A stretch of DNA of 64,000 bases, from contig JAQMWT010000320.1 in the NCBI GenBank assembly GCA_029834535.1, forward strand, positions 62,001 through 126,000, given 5' to 3'. Below the pieces are notes generated by a model. That model made no database searches. It was not told the DNA's origin and worked only from the letters and a program-made list of their open reading frames with translations. Positions 36,588 to 46,960 of the stretch are shown here, one piece after another (position 1 is the stretch's first letter; each line of letters begins with the position of its first letter). Origin of the DNA: Chrysophaeum taylorii (taxonomy: Eukaryota; Sar; Pelagophyceae; Pelagomonadales; Pelagomonadaceae). The position numbers and the translations under genes are program-made.

Positions 36588-38693
36588 TCAGCGGGGGCGG
36601 AAGAGGGCATGGGCGAGGGCCCGGAGGCCATAGACGCCCGAGACGTCCGTGTCGTATTGGGGGATGTGGGTGATGCGGAAGTGCGAGGCCTCGGAGAGCT
36701 GGTGGATGTCGTCGAGGGCGGCGTCCTGGTTGGCGCGGCGCTTGGCGGCGAAGGCGTCCAAACTGGGCTCGTCGTCGTCGAGGAGACCGTTGACGACGAG
36801 GCGGTCGGCCTGGACGCCGGCGTCGTCCAGCGCAGTCTTGAGGCGGGCTGTCTCGGAGATGGAGAGGTCGTTCGGGGCGCACACCATAACGAACTCGGTC
36901 CTGTCCTTGTCGTGAAGGACGACGTCGAGGGCGAGGGCCTTTTCCTGGAGGTCGCGGAGGCGGTCGACGGTCTCGTCGCCAATTTGTTGTTGTTGTTGTT
37001 GGTTTTTCAAGAAGGCTCGGACGAAGGGGTTAGCGCGCAGGCGGTCCCGAGCGTTGGCCGCGCGCTCGGCGAAGTCGTCGAGTATTTCCGGAAGCGCGAG
37101 CATCCGGAGCGTGTGTCCGGTCGGCGCCGTGTCGACAACAATGTATTCGTAGTCCCGCGACCGCGCGAGGTCGAGGACCTTGAGGAGCGAAACGAGCTCG
37201 TCGACGCCGGGCGGCGGAGTCTCGAGGGTTTGCGCGAGCTGCGCGAGGGCCTCGTTGTCCGAGCCGATCGACGTCTTCAAGACCTCCGCGGCCTCGCGGG
37301 CTGCGGCGTCGGCGTCGATCTCCAGCGCATCCAAGGTCGGCGCGACGCGCGTGATGGTGCCGGGCGGCAGGTCGACGTCGAAGGCGTCGCCGAGCGAGTG
37401 CGCGGGGTCGGTCGAAACGGCGGCTACGCGGCGTCCACCGTCGCTCAAAAATACGGCGAGCGAGGCCGCCGCGGTCGTCTTGCCGACACCGCCCTTGCCC
37501 CCCACGATCACAAGCTTCTTCACGTCCTCCCAGTCCCCAAACGCGAGACCCCCAAAGTAGCGAAGGGCGTGCTCGCCGACGAGCTCGCCGTCGGCGACGA
37601 ACGGAACGCGCGTCGCGATAGCTTTCGAGAGCGGCGGCGTCCCGAGGGCCGCGTCGAGGAGAGCTCGCTGGTTTGCCGCGTAGGTCCGGGCTTTCGATGC
37701 GTCGAATCTCTGGATGACGCGATTCACGACGATCGACCGCGCCGCCACGCGCTGCTTTGACCTCAAACTGGTCGCGAGGCGTCGCGTCTCGCGCGAGGCG
37801 AGAAGCGTAGGAATCGCGACGACGACAAACTCCGTCAACTCCTGGTCCCTCAACGCACTCCTCACGGCACCGAGGGAGGCGTGGAGCGTCTCGAGGCGGT
37901 CGGCGAGCTTGTCGACGTCCTCGAACAACTCTTTGCTCGACACAATATCTCCGGCGAAATTCGCGAGCTGGCTCAGCTTTGATTTCAACTTCAAGACGTT
38001 TCCCACGAACGCGTCGGCGAACCGCGGCAGATCCAAGAGCCGCAACGCGTGGCCCGTCGGTGCCGTATCCACGATAATGCGATCGTAGTCGTCGCGCCGC
38101 TTCACGACCTCCGACAGCGCGACGAGCTCGTCTATTCCGGGAGGCGGATTCGACACCAATTCCAAAAATTCGTCGATTCCCAAAGACCGGAGCGCGTCGA
38201 CGGCGACCCTTCCGTACCGCGACGCGAAGCCCTCGACATCAAAGGCCGCGACGGCACTCCGCCACTTTTCGAGCGCTCCCTCGGCGTCAATTTCCATCGC
38301 GAACAAGCTCGGCGACGCTTCCACGACTTGCGACGGAGCTCCGCGCGACAACGCCTGGCCCAGCGCGTCGCCCAGGGAATGCGCGGGGTCCGTCGACACC
38401 ACGAGCACCTTCTCCCCGTCGTCGCTTAACTTCGTCGCGATAGCCCCCGATATCGACGTCTTCCCCACCCCGCCCTTCCCGCCCACGAAGCACAGCTTTA
38501 CCGAGTCGCGGAGCTCGAACCCGACATCCTGCTGGGACACGCCGGTGGTCTCCTCCTTCTCCGACGAAGACGGCACCACGGCGTGCAGAAGGAGTACATG
38601 CTTCTTCGTCCTCTTCTTCTGAATCGCCGGAAGGAGGCTCCGCTTTGTCGCCGGCGCGAAGGCGGCCGCGCACCACGCGATCACCAACAACAT
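36588..38693 (-). CDS. Tandem ArsA/GET3-type ATPase with plastid presequence
   Basis: 701 residues, ATG at 38693. The N-terminus MLLVIAWCAAAFAP followed by a basic stretch matches the heterokont bipartite plastid signal (cleavage before Phe of AFAP). Two complete ArsA domains follow, at about residues 65-380 and 390-701. Each has the deviant Walker A GGKGGVGKT, a DPAHSLGDA switch I and a DTAPTGH switch II. The zinc CxxC of cytosolic GET3/TRC40 is absent. Plant plastids carry single-domain GET3b/c homologues that bind membrane proteins. A fused pair is the arrangement of bacterial ArsA arsenite pumps. Roles in tail-anchored protein targeting or metalloid handling are inferences. A Gln6 run lies in the second domain. 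The next gene upstream on the strand ends 33 bases away. Confidence 0.93.
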   Translation of the reverse strand: MLLVIAWCAAAFAPATKRSLLPAIQKKRTKKHVLLLHAVVPSSSEKEETTGVSQQDVGFELRDSVKLCFVGGKGGVGKTSISGAIATKLSDDGEKVLVVSTDPAHSLGDALGQALSRGAPSQVVEASPSLFAMEIDAEGALEKWRSAVAAFDVEGFASRYGRVAVDALRSLGIDEFLELVSNPPPGIDELVALSEVVKRRDDYDRIIVDTAPTGHALRLLDLPRFADAFVGNVLKLKSKLSQLANFAGDIVSSKELFEDVDKLADRLETLHASLGAVRSALRDQELTEFVVVAIPTLLASRETRRLATSLRSKQRVAARSIVVNRVIQRFDASKARTYAANQRALLDAALGTPPLSKAIATRVPFVADGELVGEHALRYFGGLAFGDWEDVKKLVIVGGKGGVGKTTAAASLAVFLSDGGRRVAAVSTDPAHSLGDAFDVDLPPGTITRVAPTLDALEIDADAAAREAAEVLKTSIGSDNEALAQLAQTLETPPPGVDELVSLLKVLDLARSRDYEYIVVDTAPTGHTLRMLALPEILDDFAERAANARDRLRANPFVRAFLKNQQQQQQIGDETVDRLRDLQEKALALDVVLHDKDRTEFVMVCAPNDLSISETARLKTALDDAGVQADRLVVNGLLDDDEPSLDAFAAKRRANQDAALDDIHQLSEASHFRITHIPQYDTDVSGVYGLRALAHALFRPR

Positions 38694-38726
38694 ATGTTTA
38701 TAGTATATTTATAATAGGAACCCTAA

Positions 38727-39248
38727 CTAGCTCAAGAGAATGGTGTAAACAAACGGAGCAGCGAACACAGCCGCGAGAAAAACGTAAACCGCCGGAAAGA
38801 TTTCCGGGAGAAACCACTGGACGGCGAGGGCGGCGACGTAATACACACCTCCGACCAAAGGACCGATTCGCAAATATCCGACGAGGTCCTGCGTCCGAAA
38901 CGGATCGAGCTCCGACCGGAGCTGCTTAAACGAGGCGACATTCTCGGGGGACCAGATTTCGGGGTCGCCCTGGCGCCTCGCGAGGGCCTTGAACGCCTCG
39001 ACCTTGAACTCGGCGGTCACGGCGGGATCCGGCATCTCGAGCTCGAGGTCGGAATGGGGCAGCGCATCGTAGATATCCCTGAGCGCCCTCGCGGCCTCGA
39101 CGGCGTCCTTCGCGGCCGCGAATGCCTCCACGCCCAAGTTCATCTCCTCGCTAGCGACCCGCATCCGCGTCACCCCTCTCCCTTCGGCCACCGGACGAAA
39201 CGCAAACCCAGCGCCGACAGCCCCCACCACCAACAACATCCTCATCAT
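38727..39248 (-). CDS. Small plastid-targeted membrane protein, unknown
   Basis: 173 residues, ATG at 39248. The N-terminus MMRMLLVVGAVGAGFAFRP is a signal peptide ending in an AFxP-type plastid cleavage motif. The middle is a soluble helical region (about residues 35-120), and the C-terminus has two hydrophobic helices (GGVYYVAALAVQWFL; VYVFLAAVFAAPFVYTILL). No family is recognised. The hairpin and plastid signal suggest an envelope or thylakoid protein. It lies 33 bases above the plastid ArsA gene on the same strand, and the pair may share regulation, though this is only positional. Confidence 0.8.
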   Translation of the reverse strand: MMRMLLVVGAVGAGFAFRPVAEGRGVTRMRVASEEMNLGVEAFAAAKDAVEAARALRDIYDALPHSDLELEMPDPAVTAEFKVEAFKALARRQGDPEIWSPENVASFKQLRSELDPFRTQDLVGYLRIGPLVGGVYYVAALAVQWFLPEIFPAVYVFLAAVFAAPFVYTILLS

Positions 39249-39288
39249 CTTCTTTCTTACGATACGATGATGATCTGACTGACCACCC

Positions 39289-39292
39289 CAAA

Positions 39293-39327
<35 letters not shown>

Positions 39328-39345
39328 ATTAATTAATTAATTAAT

Positions 39346-39376
<31 letters not shown>

Positions 39377-39384
39377 TTAATAAA
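39289..39384. repeat. AT-only palindrome of AAAT/ATTT tetranucleotides
   Basis: About 40 bases of (AAAT)n, a centre of (AATT)n and then about 45 bases of (TTTA)n form a nearly perfect 90-base inverted repeat. It sits about 40 bases above the start codon of the small plastid membrane protein. Confidence 0.93.
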
Positions 39385-40235
39385 CCTTCCTTTCGTTGAA
39401 AAACTAGCCAAGCCGTTAGGGGATACTGTGAATGACGTCATCCATCCTCGGACCCTAGACTGCTGCTTCCAAACCAGGAAAGAAAGAAAATACTCTTTAA
39501 TATCTCGTTGATAAGCCGTAAGTAACTTGCTAGAAAGAGAAATTACCTATAGGACGCAAGACTGCTTAGGACGTCTTCCGGTTTTTCTCGCGGTAAACCG
39601 CGTCGTGGCTCGCCCCTTCGTGGAGAGCGACGGCGGACCGCCGCGCGGCCCGGGATGACGAGACAAACCGTCCGGTGCTCGGCGAGGCGGGAGATCGTGC
39701 GGGAAAACGAAAGAGGCGCAAGTTCCTTTGAAAAGGAACTGGTACTCGAGTGTCCTCGCCCAGGAGTGGAATGGCGAAGAGAAAGTGTACAAGCGCGCTG
39801 TTGATGCGTGGAAGCGCTTGTGGCGTATTCGAGACGATCGCTTTCTCGGGCGCGAACGTGCGGTCCGTCGCGACAAGATGGGGCGATTGCGAGTCGCTCG
39901 TCGTGAAGCTCTTGCCGCCGGCGACGAGGATGCGGCGATGCTGCTTGAGCGTCAACGCGAGGCCAAGCGTATTGCAATTGCAGAGCGGCGTGATGATCGT
40001 CTAGAAGAAGCGCACGCCGGCGACGAGGACGCGATGCGCGCGCTCGAGTGATCGTCTGCGCCACGCTGTATGCCGCAAGAGTCGCAGGGAAGCTAAAGGA
40101 GCTGTTTTTTTTTTCAACCAAAGCCCTGGCCCTAATCGATAAATTCTCGTGGGATAGACAAAGAGGCAGCTTTAAAGACAAAGAGGCAGCAGCTGCTTTC
40201 ACAAACCGTGAAGGAAGGAATTTGTTGTCCGGGTG
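39385..40235. other. Intergenic region, no supported gene
   Basis: A plus-strand frame at about 39760-40051 encodes a charged helical segment (KRAVDAWKRLWRIRDD...) but begins without a convincing ATG and has no recognised domain, so it may be a remnant. A 19-base direct repeat (GACAAAGAGGCAGCTTTAA and variant) lies at 40158-40195. The rest is featureless. Confidence 0.45.
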
Positions 40236-41594
40236 ATGGCGACGTGCTGCTGCGTGTGCCTCGAAGTGCCGTCTGCGGCCGTTCGGCTCAAGTGCGGGCA
40301 CGAGCTGTGCGGCGGGTGCTTGGAGGTATTGGAACGCGAGTCGACGAGGCTGCGGCAGGCTCAGGCGTGCCCCGTGTGCCGGCGGCCGCTCCCTCGCGTC
40401 CTTGCCGCGCAGGAGCGGGGCGAGGCCTGCGTGCGGCGAGCGCGGGGGCTGAGCGGCGCAGCCCGGCGGCAGGCGTTGCTGGGCGCGGTGGCCGCGTTCC
40501 GGAGCGTCGCGGACGCGACGGGGGACGCCCTCGAGCTGGGACGCGTTCTGGCCGAGCTCGGGTCGCCGGCAGCGGAGAAGGTGCTGGCGGACTATCCGGA
40601 AACCCTCGGACTGGCGTATTTGCGCTGGGGTGACCCCCGGCGGGCCGCGCGAATCGCCCCAGAAACCCCGCTAGGCCTGGTCGTGCGGTCGCGGGCGCTG
40701 CTGCTGCTCGGCGACGCCCGGGGAGCCGCCGCGGCCGCCCGGCGCGCTCTCCCGTCGGCCGAAGCCCGGTTCCGGCTTGGGATGGCCCTAAACGCGCTGG
40801 GAGACATCGAGGGCGCAAAGCGCGCCTGGGCCTCAGAGGCTGCGGATTCCGACGCTTCGGACTACCAATCCTCCTCCGACTCGGATGCTCGGCCGGAGGA
40901 CGAGGCGCCTTTGCTCGAGGACGAAAGGTTCGACGCGGACGCGAGCGCGGCCCTCCACGCGGCCATGCTCGGGGGGAAGAGAAACCGGGGCCTGCTGCGC
41001 GCGGCGATGCGCAGGGCGAGACGGCCAGCGGTGCGAGCGCAGGCCGCGCTTCAGCTCGGATTGGCCTATCTCGAGCGGCCGCGAAGTCTCGGGAGATCCG
41101 CGAGAGCCCTGCGTCGAGCCGCGCTCTGGCCGCCCGCGCGCGCGCTCGCTCTCACAAAACTCGGCGAGATCCGGTTGTTACAGAACGACAGAGTTTCCGC
41201 CCGCGAGGCCCTCCGCGAAGCCCTCGACCTCGAGCCCGACCGCGTGTCCGCGCTCCTTCGCCTCGCGGAGGCGCTCCGCGGCGAGAGAGAGGCCAACGCC
41301 CTCAGGCGCCGCGCCCTCGCGCTCGTCGCCAGCACCCGCCAGCTCGTCCTCGCCGTAGCTTCCGGCGACGTCTTCTTTTCGCACCCCACGACTCTCGGCT
41401 CTTGGCTCCCGACCTTGGCCACCAACGCCTGCACCCCCTCTCCCGACGACGACGATGATGATGATGACGACGATTTTAAACGGAACTCGCGACCACCTAC
41501 CTCGCTCGCGCGCGCGACGGCTGCCGCGCAGATCCAGGCCTCTGCGACCCCCGACGCCCTCCGCGCTCTCTTCCCCCTCGCTGCAGCGAACTAG
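40236..41594 (+). CDS. RING-finger protein with helical repeat region
   Basis: 452 residues, ATG at 40236 (MATCCCVCLEV); the codon before it is only a GTG. The N-terminal C3HC4 RING is complete (CCVC, CGHELCGGC, CPVCRRPL; residues 4-50), predicting E3 ubiquitin-ligase activity. The rest is Ala/Leu/Arg-rich helical repeat resembling TPRs (for example LGLAYLRWGDPRRAARIA and LTKLGEIRLLQNDRVSAREAL). An acidic Ser/Asp stretch near residue 210 and a D10 run near 410 interrupt it. The tail is Ala/Thr-rich. The partner or substrate is unknown. It is probably cytosolic or nuclear. Confidence 0.82.
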   Translation: MATCCCVCLEVPSAAVRLKCGHELCGGCLEVLERESTRLRQAQACPVCRRPLPRVLAAQERGEACVRRARGLSGAARRQALLGAVAAFRSVADATGDALELGRVLAELGSPAAEKVLADYPETLGLAYLRWGDPRRAARIAPETPLGLVVRSRALLLLGDARGAAAAARRALPSAEARFRLGMALNALGDIEGAKRAWASEAADSDASDYQSSSDSDARPEDEAPLLEDERFDADASAALHAAMLGGKRNRGLLRAAMRRARRPAVRAQAALQLGLAYLERPRSLGRSARALRRAALWPPARALALTKLGEIRLLQNDRVSAREALREALDLEPDRVSALLRLAEALRGEREANALRRRALALVASTRQLVLAVASGDVFFSHPTTLGSWLPTLATNACTPSPDDDDDDDDDDFKRNSRPPTSLARATAAAQIQASATPDALRALFPLAAAN

Positions 41595-43101
41595 CTCGTC
41601 GAGACAGACTTACTTACTTTCTTTCTTTCTCTCTCGACGAGAGTAGTAGGGAGAATCGCTCGCTCTAGATTTTTTTCTTCTTCTTCGGTGAAGACATGTA
41701 ACTTTTTGGGTCCTTGTGGCCTTGTCGTCGTGATCACCACCATTTGCAGGATATGGATGGATGGGCCAACATTCTTTTCTTCTTCGTGGACATCCCGGCG
41801 GGGAAAACCGCGGCGATGATAGGACGGGCCCACCTGAATTCTCTAAAAATCTCGTCGAGAGTGGGGCGTGTGACCATCGGTGACGACGACGACGACGACG
41901 ACGGGTAGGATGATGACCTACCTCTCCGTGGACTGGACATCCATCCTGAGGGATAGACAGCCGGCAATAGGATCCGCGAAGTAGTCATCCGAGGCACAGA
42001 TGTCCACACTCCCGGAGGAATGTGGGAGATTTGAGTCCTTTGTGTCGCCGGATTCCACGCACCCATGACCATGCGAGCGGAAACGCCGCATTGATCGTGT
42101 CGAACATCGTATCCTCCATAAAATCCAGCGGCACGAGAGGTGCCGTAAAATTGCGAGAACGCGAGACACACTTGATGACGTCGCAAGACGGCCGCCGGGT
42201 TCGCAAAGACGAGCGAGGTTCTAGATCACATCGACTGCGCACTCAGCAAGTTCCCCCATTCTCCGAGTCACATCGTTGATTTTGACGACCGGCAGCTCGC
42301 CCTCGTTCTGCGACGGTCCACTGTGCTGACCACAACGTGACCTAAAAACGCAGATAGTGAGTCACCCCAAATGCAGATAAACTAGATCAGGGGCTGGAGC
42401 TTGGTATGTGGAGGACGGGCACCTCCTCGGCCCACAGTTGCCCGCGCCTTGGCGGACGCGCTTCTTGCGGCCGCGTCGTCACCTCTCTCAGATCTGCCTT
42501 GGCTTATGCCTGTGCATTGACCACTCGCCCGCACACGCGTCCCTATCGCCGGCCGTAGCCGCGCGTGCGACTATCTCGCCTCGCTTTCATCCGACGCTTC
42601 AGTCAGTTGTCGTTTTCTCGCAGCGTCGCCCCTCAGATAACAACCGCTGGGGCGTCGAGGGTCACCCACCCCAACGTGGTTGGTGTTCACTCACCGGCGG
42701 GCGGAGTGGCGTGCCCTGCCCTGCCCTGCCCTGCCCTGCCCTGCCCTGAAAGCCCTGCCTGCCGCCAGAGGCAACGGCGAGACTCAGAGAGCGCACGGTA
42801 TCTATCGAGAACAACCGCCCGAAGGACGCGACCTGAAATAGTGGCCGGCGCAGTTCGGTTCGACCACCTGGCCCTCCTTTCGCGCGCACGCTCCTCCAGT
42901 TGCGGGTCCAGGCCCTTCACAACCGGAGTAGGCAAAAACCTGATCAAGCTGCCCCGTGGCTGGGGCTGAGATTAAATACTAACGACGGGAATGAGCTCTT
43001 TTCTGCGAGCAGAAAAAAATCTGCAGTTGTGCATCACAGCACCTACAGGTAAAAAGAGGCCCAGATGCGGCGTTCTTCCCGAGTCAGGAGACTACTGGAA
43101 G
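41595..43101. other. Intergenic region, no supported gene
   Basis: Frames near 41734-42280 and 42408-42969 are short and switch without a recognisable domain. A CCCTG pentanucleotide run is present at 42711-42748. A small undetected spliced gene cannot be excluded, particularly on the minus strand near 42000-42240. Confidence 0.45.
42711..42748. repeat. (CCCTG)n pentanucleotide repeat
   Basis: Seven perfect CCCTG units in an otherwise featureless intergenic stretch. Confidence 0.95.
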
Positions 43102-44040
43102 TCACATTTCTACGTCTCTAGAAGGCTGCTGCTCGTAGGGATTCTGCTCACGGGACTTGCCTAGAAGCCAGCCGCACGTACACGCGAAATTGGCGATGCT
43201 GATTGCCATCGACACGAAGGACGCTACAGTCCCGAGCGTTGAAACAGCCATGAGGAGTCCGCCAACATTTTCAAGAATTGCTTCGATCATGCCGAGATTC
43301 GCAATGTGCCGTAAGCTTGTAGCATCGTACTTACAAAATTTGGCGAAATTGTACGCAGTTCGCATGCCACCGAAGCTATCGCAGTATACGCGAAACACCT
43401 GAAGATACCACGGCATTGGCGAGAGATAATCACGATACGTTTGCCCTTGCGCAATCGGTGGCCACGGCAATGGATGCAGCGAAGAAATTGCTAGGTCGTC
43501 GCTACCTGTGGCTAGATGGTGCCCCGAGGTTGCGAACGGCTCAAGGATCAGCAACCATAACTTCACTATTTTTACGAGATAGCCGAGCAGCATCATGACG
43601 GTCCAGAACAATAAGTACACTCCGCATGAAAGCAAAGTGACGATCAGTATCAAGACAAGGATCGGGATAGAAATTACGAATAGAGCAATATGACATGGCG
43701 CCAGACACGTGTAATGGACGACGCAGCATTCATCGTTGTCGCAGTCAAAACACACGCACTCGTTTATGCGTTTGGTGTACCCACGAGCAATCGAGAATAA
43801 CCACGCGCAAGTACTACAGGGACCAAAGGAATCCTCATAGTTTTCGTGCTTTCCCGCATAGACATTCATCGACATCACGGATATGACTTGAGACAGCCAG
43901 AACAGAAAAGCACCGACGAAGAACATATCATGTGGGTCCGATACGGATATGAGGAAGACCCAAATGTCTGACAACACGTCTAACGACGGCAGTCCTTGCT
44001 GGCATTCAGTAAGCACCTCGCAGAGTTGCTTGAGTGGCAT
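43102..44040 (-). CDS. Cysteine-rich multi-pass membrane protein, unknown
   Basis: 312 residues from the first ATG at 44040; the frame continues 32 codons upstream to a TTG, so an upstream exon is possible. Five or six hydrophobic segments are visible (DMFFVGAFLFWLSQVISV, a long one near IALFVISIPILVLILIV, and VYLLFWTVMMLLGYL). A loop is rich in Cys (CVCFDCDNDECC). The segment LPSLDVLSDIWVF before the first helix recalls XK-related or other multi-pass proteins, but I do not trust that match. Base composition and codon use are visibly AT-richer than neighbouring genes, suggesting different origin or a relaxed locus. The surroundings are repeat-rich. Confidence 0.6.
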   Translation of the reverse strand: MPLKQLCEVLTECQQGLPSLDVLSDIWVFLISVSDPHDMFFVGAFLFWLSQVISVMSMNVYAGKHENYEDSFGPCSTCAWLFSIARGYTKRINECVCFDCDNDECCVVHYTCLAPCHIALFVISIPILVLILIVTLLSCGVYLLFWTVMMLLGYLVKIVKLWLLILEPFATSGHHLATGSDDLAISSLHPLPWPPIAQGQTYRDYLSPMPWYLQVFRVYCDSFGGMRTAYNFAKFCKYDATSLRHIANLGMIEAILENVGGLLMAVSTLGTVASFVSMAISIANFACTCGWLLGKSREQNPYEQQPSRDVEM

Positions 44041-44399
44041 GCCGAGAAGCGCCGGAGGGAATCCAGTTAGTATAGGGGAGGTTAAGGAACCATAAATGAG
44101 TGAGTTGTTAATTTTCTGACACTGAGCGCGAAACAAACCCTTGCTAAAATCAGCCAGGTTCGAGCATTTTTAGCCGTTTTTTGGCCGTTGGGACGGACGC
44201 GCTTCGGAGGCGACGGCTGCGGCACCCGCGGCCGTTCAGATCTTGCCTGATGCAGTCACCGGGCTCCCCGAGGCAGTGTGGGCTCGCAGAATCGGTCAAC
44301 GAAACCGGCCGAGAAACGCATCTGGGCAGCGTTGACGACCGACGTGCTTGAAGACGGGCATCCGCCCCGGCGATCGAGTCGAGGCGATAGGCAACCTTT

Positions 44400-46960
44400 C
44401 GGCGGGCGTCAGAGTCTACGCTGAGGCGGTTACCGTCCAGAGGCTCCACTATGACGCGCTCGGTCACTCTCGAGGTCAAGGGCGGCACCATCGAGGCGGG
44501 CTTGAGCGGCGTCCGCGCAGCGTCAGACAAGGAGAACGCCGCCGCCCGTCGCGCTCGATCGACCGCTCCGCACCGGCGGCCGCCTGCGCTGCAGCCAGCA
44601 CAATCGCAGTCGCAGTCACCTGAGTTGCGGAGGCAGTTGGGTGCGGAACGGCTCAAGGTCTTGCAGCTCGAGGCAGCAAGGGCGTCCCAGCAACACCGTG
44701 CCGCCGCGGCCGAGCGTGCCGTTATGGTGGCAAACGAAGAGGCCTTCGAGACCGAGGTCGAGAAGGCCGAGGCCATGGAGGCTGCGGCAGCTGTCGCTGC
44801 CCGAGCTGATGCCGAGGCCCAGGAGGCGGCCTGTCGAGAGCAACGACACAAGGTCCAGCGTCAGCGGAGCGAGGAGGCTGCGACGTTGAAACGGAAGCGC
44901 GCTCTGCAGGCGGTCGCTCAAGAGAAGCAGGCGGCGGCCGACGCCCGCGCCGAAGTGGCCCACGCCCGCGCCGAAGTGAAGCGAGCAGTGACCGAGGCGG
45001 CGGCAGCTGCGACGGAGCGGACCAAGGCCGAGCTGGCTAAAAGTGCGACCCGGCGAAGATGCGCCAGCTCCAGCGCAGCTACGCCGACGTCAACAGGGAT
45101 GCGAAGCAGCTGGGCCTTGAGCTCGACAAGGCCGAGGCCGAGCTTAGAGCGCGGGACGAGGAGATCGATCGTCTACGGGCGCGCGTCGCCGAGCTCAAGA
45201 AGCGAAACGCCACTATTCGAGTTCCATGCCGGCCGGCAGGCGTCGGTGCTGGCAAGGGCCAGGCCTGGCCTCCGTGGGTGCGACACCTCTGTATGCGTCT
45301 GCTGGCGTTGCGCGTCGCGCCGTCCGAGGTCTCTGAAGTCATCGCATCGATCGCCATCGCGGTCTTCGAGGAAGAGCGCGCCGCCGAGATGGAGCTCCCG
45401 TCCTTACGTTTCGTCCCAACCTGCGAAGCGAGATGGGACGTCTCCACGAGCTCCTCTTAGCCCTTGACCTCAGCGAGGGCGAGGTACAATCGGACGCGTC
45501 GCCGCTCGACGGCAAAGAGCTCATCGGCACGCAACTCCGAATCGACGGCGACCATGGAGTTCGAGACTGGACCATGGGCGCCACCGAGCTCGCCGACCAG
45601 ACCGCTCACGGCGAATCCCAGGCTATTGCAGCCCGCTTCAGCGACATCCAGAGCGCCCTCGATCAGTTCCGTGGGGTGTACGCGAAGCTTCGGAATTTCA
45701 GCGATTGGTGACGTCGGCGTTCGCAGTCTTGCAGGTGCTGTCGGGACGACCGACAACTCAGGGGCGGCCTTGGCAAGCGTCCGAGAGCCGGCAGATGCGC
45801 ATGTCGTCAAGCGTAAGCATCCGAGAGCGGCATGTCGTCAAGCGTCAGCGCCGAGCCACCGCTGCTGCCGAAGGAACAGACAGAGGTGGTGGTGGAAGGA
45901 AACCCGATACCGGTCGTCTTGACCAGCACGACGACAATACTGTGACGGCCGTGATTGAAGCAGCGCGAATGGGCCGGCTGGGCTACAAGGCGAAAGCCGC
46001 CGCTCGTCGCCAAGCAGCGATCGATCGGCACTGTGCGCGAAATGCCGAAACGATCGCGGCGGCGCTCGATCGAGCCGTAAACGACATGACGTGGGCCATG
46101 GATACCACCGAGAAGGTGCCCCTTGTCAGCAACCAGGAGCTGGAGGGACAAACCACGCTCGCAGAGTTTGAATGAAAGCTCGACGCCGAACTCGTCAAGC
46201 TCCGTTGCATCAGTGGTCGATGCAAGATGCTCGTCAGCAACATTGCTCGCTTCACCCACGGAATGGGCATGGGTGACCTCAAGCCCAAGTTCTTCACTTC
46301 GACAAACGACGCACTGGTCGGCCAGTCTGGTTCAGAAGCAAATATTGCCTTTTTAACCAAGCATCTCAAGCAGATCTACCGCAAGATCAAAACGGAGAGG
46401 CGCGCGTTGACGGACGAGCCTGTTGTTCCGCAGCAGCGACGGCCGCCGCCGGTGCTTGGTACGGCAACACAGGAGCGCAGGGCCCTGGACGCTCGGCGCC
46501 TTGCGAGCGACGCTGAGCTCAAGGAAAAAGCTGGGGCTGCTCTGGCCACAAAGCGAGCAAAGCGCAAGCGAGTGGCGAAACGAGACCAACTGCCTTCGAT
46601 TGTCGACTCTCTTGTTGGCCAGCGAGTCGAGATGTTGTGGGAGCTCGAGCGAAAACCTGGGGCCATTGGATGCCAGGCGAGATTGAGGCCGTCTCGGGTG
46701 CGAATTCAAAGGATGGCCTAGCCGCAGAAAACTTGGGACTGGATGGATATTCATCGGCTACGACGACGGCTTCTCCGGATGGCTCAAAGCAAATCGTCCG
46801 ACGTTTTTCACGGCACCAAACCTGGCTCCTGGCGCTTCGAGCTCGACACCAACGAATACGACGACGAGGATGTGGATGAAACGGCGGGAAGCACCTTTTT
46901 TTGAGAGGACATGGGCGGTTTCTTTCACCGACGAGCTCGCCGATTGACGGGCCGACTGTC
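44400..46960 (+). mobile_element. Decayed element-like coding region, family unassigned
   Basis: Several overlapping plus-strand frames read as one long former protein. It starts with an Ala/Glu/Arg-rich coiled coil (44450-45200). Next come a helical part (RHLCMRLLALRVAPSEVSEVI), a strand-like part with LDGKELIGTQLRID (near 45500), and a charged helical region (GRLGYKAKAAARRQAAID). A domain ending near 46700-46850 contains LVGQRVEMLWELE. The reading frame is interrupted several times, so the copy looks dead. The LDGKELIGTQL segment recalls the first strand of DDE-type transposases, but no family is certain. It directly precedes the Helitron-like array and was probably a mobile-element gene. 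Confidence 0.45.

Noticed and set aside
36609-37760. 383-codon plus-strand frame over the ArsA gene
   Set aside because: Antisense shadow of a gene with complete P-loop motifs.
41734-42242. Overlapping minus-strand frames that read partly like protein
   Set aside because: No domain, no convincing start or splice sites; left as intergenic.
44150-44851. 233-codon minus-strand frame rich in Ala and Ser
   Set aside because: Antisense to the coiled-coil part of the decayed element-like gene; composition explains it.
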